Source of the DNA: Bryobacterales bacterium
Lineage (GTDB): Bacteria > Acidobacteriota > Terriglobia > Bryobacterales > Bryobacteraceae
Length of the DNA: 64,000 bases
Direction: 5' to 3'
Assembly: GCA_026954325.1 (NCBI GenBank)
Contig: JAIXKK010000028.1
Location: 1 to 64,000 of the forward strand
Of this stretch, positions 59,956 through 64,000 are shown piece by piece. The notes under the pieces were generated by a model. It was not told where the DNA came from and did not search any database. It saw only the letters and a list, made by a program, of their open reading frames with translations. The position numbers were made by a program, and so were the translations under genes. Each line of letters opens with the position of its first letter. The stretch's first letter is position 1.

Positions 59956-62900
59956 ATGTCATCCCAGTTTGAAAAGCTCTGCGCCCGTGCATGCCGTATG
60001 GAAAACAGGCATCCCTACCGGTTGATCACGGCCGCGATATTGGTTTTCTTGGCAATTCACTCCCGCCCCGCTCAAGCGCAACAGACCGGAGCAGCGACAT
60101 TGGTCGGCGCCATCACCGACAGTACGGGCGCGAGGGTTCCAGGCGCGGAGGTAACGGTGGTCAACGTGGATATGGCCTTTCGGACGACGGTGAAATCCAA
60201 CGGCGAGGGAGACTACTACGTACCCTATCTGCGTCCGGGCTCATATCGGATCACGGTGGACGCAGCCGGGTTCAAACGCTTCATGAGGGAGGGCATCCTC
60301 CTGCGGACCGCCGAGACGCCCCGCGTGGACATCACACTCGAAATCGGCGCCACTTCCGAGCAGGTGGTTGTCACAGCCGCGGCGCCACTACTGGCGACCG
60401 AGACCGCTACCGCCGGCGCCATCATGAGCAGCCAGACGATTCTGGCCATCCCCGTGGCGCAGAAGCGGGCCAACAAATTGTTGCTATATTTTCCCGCGGC
60501 GTCCGGCAGCAGCGGGTATCACGTGATGGGGCAGCGCCAGCGCTCGATTGCCTACACGTTGGACGGGGTGAGCGGAAAACAACCCGGCACTGGCTCAGCC
60601 TTCGGGGTCAACGACTCGATCCACAGCGTCCTTGACGCGGTCGAGGAGGCCAAAGTCACCAGCACTGGCTTGCCCGCGGAAGTGGGCCATTCGGCCGGAG
60701 GGTCGCTCTCGTTAGTCTTCAAGTCCGGAACCAATGATCTTCACGGTTCATTCGAAGACCGGATCATGGACGGAACGTTCGTCCACCGGTACTACCTCCA
60801 ACAGGCGCCGAACATCAGTCCGGCGAGATTCCAGTTCATCGACGCCACTACCAGCGGACCAGTGGTTCTTCCCAAGCTGTACAACGGAAAAAACAAAACC
60901 TTTTGGTTGTCGGCCTATGCCATCCACCTGGAGCATGCCGGTGAAACCGGATTGCGGTACACCGTACCCAGCCCGGAGATGTTAAACGGCGACTTTTCGT
61001 TTGGAGGTATTGGACTCCCTCTCTATGATCCGTTCAGCACGCGTCAGGACGCCACGGGCAAGTGGGTGCGGGACCCGATCCCCAACAACCAGATCTCGCC
61101 CAGCCGGTTCGATCCGGTGGCGAAGAATTTCCTCTCGCACAATCCGTTCGTGAACCCGAATGTTCCGGGAACTATGACAAGGACCGGGCCGGTGAATAAC
61201 CTCGCCGCGGACGGCCCCAAGACGATAAAACGAATCCGATGGGACGAAAAGATTGATCATCAATTTTCATCAAACCATAAAATCTTCGGACGATATTCGC
61301 ACGCCCGTCACCGTGCGGACCGGGCGCAGAAGTACCCCGAATTCGCTTGGGGGTTGTTGGACTATAACTCCCAGACCATCCCGATTGATCTCATTAACAT
61401 TGGGTTTAACGACACGCTGTTGCTTGGACCGGGCAGATTCAACGAGGCGCGTGTGGGCTACTCCCGGCGGCACTACACGCTGAACAGTCTGAGCTACGGG
61501 CAGGGTTGGGGGAAGAAACTGGGGATGGCTAACGTGTCCGATGATACGTTCCCGTTGTTCAATCTCCCGCCCTACCGGATTACTTCCCTGGCGCGCGAAA
61601 GCCAGGTGGGGGAGGATTTCACGTTCCAGGACAACTTCACGCAGATCGCCGGAACACACACGCTGAAGATGGGGTACGAGTTGATGCGTACCCGGTATAA
61701 CGCGGTGCTGGCCGCTTTACCTGGAGGAAGCTACACCTTCGCCGGCACTGAATCTCCGTTCACGGCGAACACCGGCAATACGTTCGCTTCGTTCCTGCTG
61801 GGCACGGTGGGCAGCGCCCAGTTTTCGCAGAATTTCGGTTCCTGGCTGCCGCGATGGTGGCAACATGCCTTCTACTTTCAGGACGACTGGAAGGTGAAAC
61901 GCGGACTGTCCCTCAGCCTTGGTCTGCGCTGGAACTATGAAACGCCGTTCGCCACCAAGTACGGACAGCAATCGCAGTTCGACCCAACCGCCACCGATCC
62001 GCTGACGGGAAGACCGGGAGCGCTCACTCATCCTAAAGACCAGTTGGCGGCGAGGGACCTGAATAACTTCCAACCTCGTCTCGGTTTGGCGTGGAACTTC
62101 CTTCCCAATTGGGTGTTCCGGTCATCATTTGGAATCATGAATCCGGACTTGGGCGCAACCGACATCGGACAGAATTTCGAGGAATATCAGGCGACCGTGA
62201 ATGTGCAGTCTCCATCCGGTGATCCCCGGCATGCCTTCGTTCTTTCCAACACGCCGGCTGTCACCTACCAACAGAGCGCAAATGGCAGCGTTCCCTATGG
62301 CGGGACGAACTACAGCGCCCGCAATGTTTCCTGGTATGACCCCCACATGCGGACGCCGTACATAATGAACTGGTCGGCAGGCATTCAGCGCCAGTTATCA
62401 CCCACATGGCTGCTGGAACTGACGTACCAGGGAACATCGGGAGTGAAGTTGCTGAACAATTGGAATATGAATGTCATTCCGCTGAATATCTCGACGGATC
62501 CGTCCGCTCTGGCGCAGATCTTCCAGAATCAGCAGAACTACAAACCGTACCCCCAGTTTGGCTCCATCAACCTCTACTCCAACTTCGGCCACAACACGTA
62601 CCATGCCGGTACGGTGAGAGCGGAGAAGCGCTACTCTCACGGCCTGACTTGGATGCCATACTACACCTGGTCGAGAACGATTGATGAAAGCGATGCGGAC
62701 GGCGGCGCAAATGGCGTCACCTATTACAACCGCAGGCTGGAGAAGGCGCGGGCAGGGTATGACATTCGCCATCATTTCACGAGCATCCTGACCTATGAGT
62801 TTCCGGTTGGGAGAGGACGATGGCTGCTGAACCGGGGCGGGATCATGAACGGGATCTTTGGCGGTTGGGAGGTGACCTGGAATCAGCAGTTCGAAACAGG

Positions 62901-63381
62901 CTTGCCGACAACAGTTACATTTTCCGGAAGCCCGTACAATTATCTGTCGCAGGGCGCCTACCGGCCTAATGCACTCGTCCCAATGTCTCAGGCGGTGGTG
63001 CAGGACTGGAGCATCGGGTCTAATCGGTTCCCGGTCTCGGACAACAGAGCGCAGAATCCCTACCTGAAGTTCAGTGCGTTCGGCTACCCGGCGGCGTTCA
63101 CCACCGGCGCCTTGGGACGAAACACCTTCGAAGGACCGGGGGCGAATTGGATGCAGGTGTCGGTCAGCAAGAGTTGGTTGATTCGTGAACGCTTCCGCAT
63201 CATCAGCCGGCTCGACATGATGAACCTGCCGCTGAAGCAGCCATCGTTCAATCAGCCCAACTCGGTCTACAGCGCTAATAGTCCGTTCACTTTCGGAACT
63301 ATGTCCGGAACGCGCGGAGACACTTCAAACTTCGCCACCGGGCAGCCGTGCTTTGAAATTGACATTCGCGTGCAGTTCTGA
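59956..63381 (+). CDS. Oar-like TonB-dependent receptor with carboxypeptidase-regulatory-like domain
   Basis: About 1141 residues. AGGAGG lies nine bases before the ATG at 59956. A signal peptide (RLITAAILVFLAIHSRPAQA) precedes a carboxypeptidase-regulatory-like beta-sandwich (AATLVGAITDSTGARVPGAE; about 35-125), then a plug-like region and a long barrel with the family's repeated NFGSWLPRWWQHAFYFQDDW and GLRWNYETPF. It ends in aromatic Phe as outer-membrane proteins do. Such receptors are very abundant in Solibacter relatives and presumably import oligosaccharides or siderophores. Substrate unknown. Confidence 0.92.
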   Translation: MSSQFEKLCARACRMENRHPYRLITAAILVFLAIHSRPAQAQQTGAATLVGAITDSTGARVPGAEVTVVNVDMAFRTTVKSNGEGDYYVPYLRPGSYRITVDAAGFKRFMREGILLRTAETPRVDITLEIGATSEQVVVTAAAPLLATETATAGAIMSSQTILAIPVAQKRANKLLLYFPAASGSSGYHVMGQRQRSIAYTLDGVSGKQPGTGSAFGVNDSIHSVLDAVEEAKVTSTGLPAEVGHSAGGSLSLVFKSGTNDLHGSFEDRIMDGTFVHRYYLQQAPNISPARFQFIDATTSGPVVLPKLYNGKNKTFWLSAYAIHLEHAGETGLRYTVPSPEMLNGDFSFGGIGLPLYDPFSTRQDATGKWVRDPIPNNQISPSRFDPVAKNFLSHNPFVNPNVPGTMTRTGPVNNLAADGPKTIKRIRWDEKIDHQFSSNHKIFGRYSHARHRADRAQKYPEFAWGLLDYNSQTIPIDLINIGFNDTLLLGPGRFNEARVGYSRRHYTLNSLSYGQGWGKKLGMANVSDDTFPLFNLPPYRITSLARESQVGEDFTFQDNFTQIAGTHTLKMGYELMRTRYNAVLAALPGGSYTFAGTESPFTANTGNTFASFLLGTVGSAQFSQNFGSWLPRWWQHAFYFQDDWKVKRGLSLSLGLRWNYETPFATKYGQQSQFDPTATDPLTGRPGALTHPKDQLAARDLNNFQPRLGLAWNFLPNWVFRSSFGIMNPDLGATDIGQNFEEYQATVNVQSPSGDPRHAFVLSNTPAVTYQQSANGSVPYGGTNYSARNVSWYDPHMRTPYIMNWSAGIQRQLSPTWLLELTYQGTSGVKLLNNWNMNVIPLNISTDPSALAQIFQNQQNYKPYPQFGSINLYSNFGHNTYHAGTVRAEKRYSHGLTWMPYYTWSRTIDESDADGGANGVTYYNRRLEKARAGYDIRHHFTSILTYEFPVGRGRWLLNRGGIMNGIFGGWEVTWNQQFETGLPTTVTFSGSPYNYLSQGAYRPNALVPMSQAVVQDWSIGSNRFPVSDNRAQNPYLKFSAFGYPAAFTTGALGRNTFEGPGANWMQVSVSKSWLIRERFRIISRLDMMNLPLKQPSFNQPNSVYSANSPFTFGTMSGTRGDTSNFATGQPCFEIDIRVQF

Positions 63382-63544
63382 CGCTGCTCCGTTCCGGCGC
63401 CATGTTCGCACTCGAATTTGGCGCATGGAAAGCGTGACCGCTGCGCGCCCAAGTCCGGCTGGATCGTGCACGGAAATGCTGACTACCCGGCGGGAGTATG
63501 GCAACGCCTTGCCTTCAATAGCGGGATGTAATAAGTTTGCGGTC

Positions 63545-64000
63545 ATGATGACGCATCCATACAGAATCGTTTCGCTGGTTGTTGGCATAGCCGTCGCGGG
63601 CGGAGTGGCGCTCACCTCGGCTCAGCCCCCCAAGCCCAAGCGCATCAACAGGGCGATTGAGCTTCTGGCGGAGGATCAACCCATTTACTACACCGGCTCC
63701 CACTCCGGCACCACCGGCACCTTCGAACAGGGCGTAAAAGACGCCCAGACCTATGCCGACTACATCAGCTATGACATGGAGCATGCGCCCTTCGACGTCA
63801 AAGGCCTGGCCGAATACATGCGCGGTCTGGTGAAGGGCGGACCCACGAGAAGCGGACATCGCACACCGGCTGTGATTGTGAATGTGCCGGTGAACGGGCT
63901 GGACGAAACCACGGTACGCGCCAACGCATGGATGTTCAACCAGGTGCTGGCGACGGGCGTCCACGGGGTTCTGCTGACGCGTGCCGATGACCCCGGCGCG
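63545..64000 (+). CDS. HpcH/HpaI aldolase-like protein with signal peptide, 3'-truncated
   Basis: The frame starts at the ATG at 63545 and runs to the window edge (152 codons). A signal-peptide-like start (YRIVSLVVGIAVAGGVALTS) is followed by a HpcH/HpaI-type fold: QTYADYISYDMEHAPFDVKG contains the DxEH segment that in this family positions substrate and metal, and ATGVHGVLLTRADDPGA is a late barrel strand. HpcH/HpaI aldolases normally work in the cytoplasm, so an exported version is unusual. It lies 163 bp after the TonB-dependent receptor on the same strand. Confidence 0.7.
   Translation, partial: MMTHPYRIVSLVVGIAVAGGVALTSAQPPKPKRINRAIELLAEDQPIYYTGSHSGTTGTFEQGVKDAQTYADYISYDMEHAPFDVKGLAEYMRGLVKGGPTRSGHRTPAVIVNVPVNGLDETTVRANAWMFNQVLATGVHGVLLTRADDPGA

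Overview
The window looks like part of an Acidobacteriota chromosome, most likely close to Candidatus Solibacter / Bryobacterales. The reasons are the GC-rich coding DNA, a beta-propeller protein ending in the Solibacter-type C-terminal domain (TIGR03437), an acidobacterial-type ECF sigma factor divergent from a TPR Ser/Thr kinase, an adjacent DUF1592-family / DUF1552 pair, a two-heme PQQ dehydrogenase and a very large Oar-like TonB-dependent receptor. The taxonomy is inferred from gene content only. No rRNA, CRISPR array, insertion sequence or confident tRNA was found.

Layout. 1-2.7 kb is a visibly AT-richer block on the minus strand: a truncated membrane-anchored thioredoxin-like protein, a TPR/glycosyltransferase-9-like protein and an AraC-type regulator. 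It ends at a short triple direct repeat. 2.7-7.0 kb holds a FHA-GAF protein whose 3' end is a decayed copy of the TPR part of a nearby Ser/Thr kinase, a small unknown protein, and that kinase. 7.2-16.2 kb holds a secreted-protein gene broken by an in-frame stop, an SH3-like secreted protein, a uroporphyrinogen-decarboxylase-family enzyme, an MFS transporter, leuS, the beta-propeller protein and the ECF sigma factor. 16.3-25 kb holds a second TPR kinase, a small protein with a caspase-like His/Cys pattern, the DUF1592/DUF1552 pair and an enolase-superfamily enzyme. 25.4-26.0 kb looks like a rearrangement scar. 26-29.8 kb holds the PQQ dehydrogenase, a stress protein, ClpS and a small A/B-barrel protein. 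30-35.6 kb is a TetR-controlled tripartite efflux operon (TolC, EmrA, EmrB) with a cytidylate-kinase-like gene inside it. 35.6-38.3 kb is a GH36-like glycosidase.

The centrepiece is 38.3-50.1 kb. A GrdB/PrdB-like gene contains an in-frame UGA in a UxxC context, followed at the right distance by a perfect bacterial SECIS-like hairpin, so it is very probably a selenoprotein. Downstream is a complete clade II-type nitrous oxide reductase cluster. It comprises an Fe-S flavoprotein, a Rieske protein, a fused cytochrome b, a pentaheme cytochrome c, NosZ, NosB, NosD, NosF, NosL and NosY. A perfect CRP/FNR-type palindrome precedes it, centred 41.5 bp before the start implied by a -10-like hexamer. 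The likely flow is quinol to Rieske/cytochrome b, to the pentaheme cytochrome, to periplasmic NosZ; NosDFY and NosL would serve copper-centre assembly.

50.2-64 kb holds a heparinase-like protein, a tandem UspA protein, an FkbM methyltransferase, a PA2778/PA2779-like trio (C39 peptidase, small membrane protein, TPR/barrel protein), a CorA-like transporter with a large N-terminal region, an unknown Tat-type protein, the TonB-dependent receptor with a perfect inverted repeat upstream, and a 3'-truncated HpcH/HpaI aldolase-like gene with a signal peptide.
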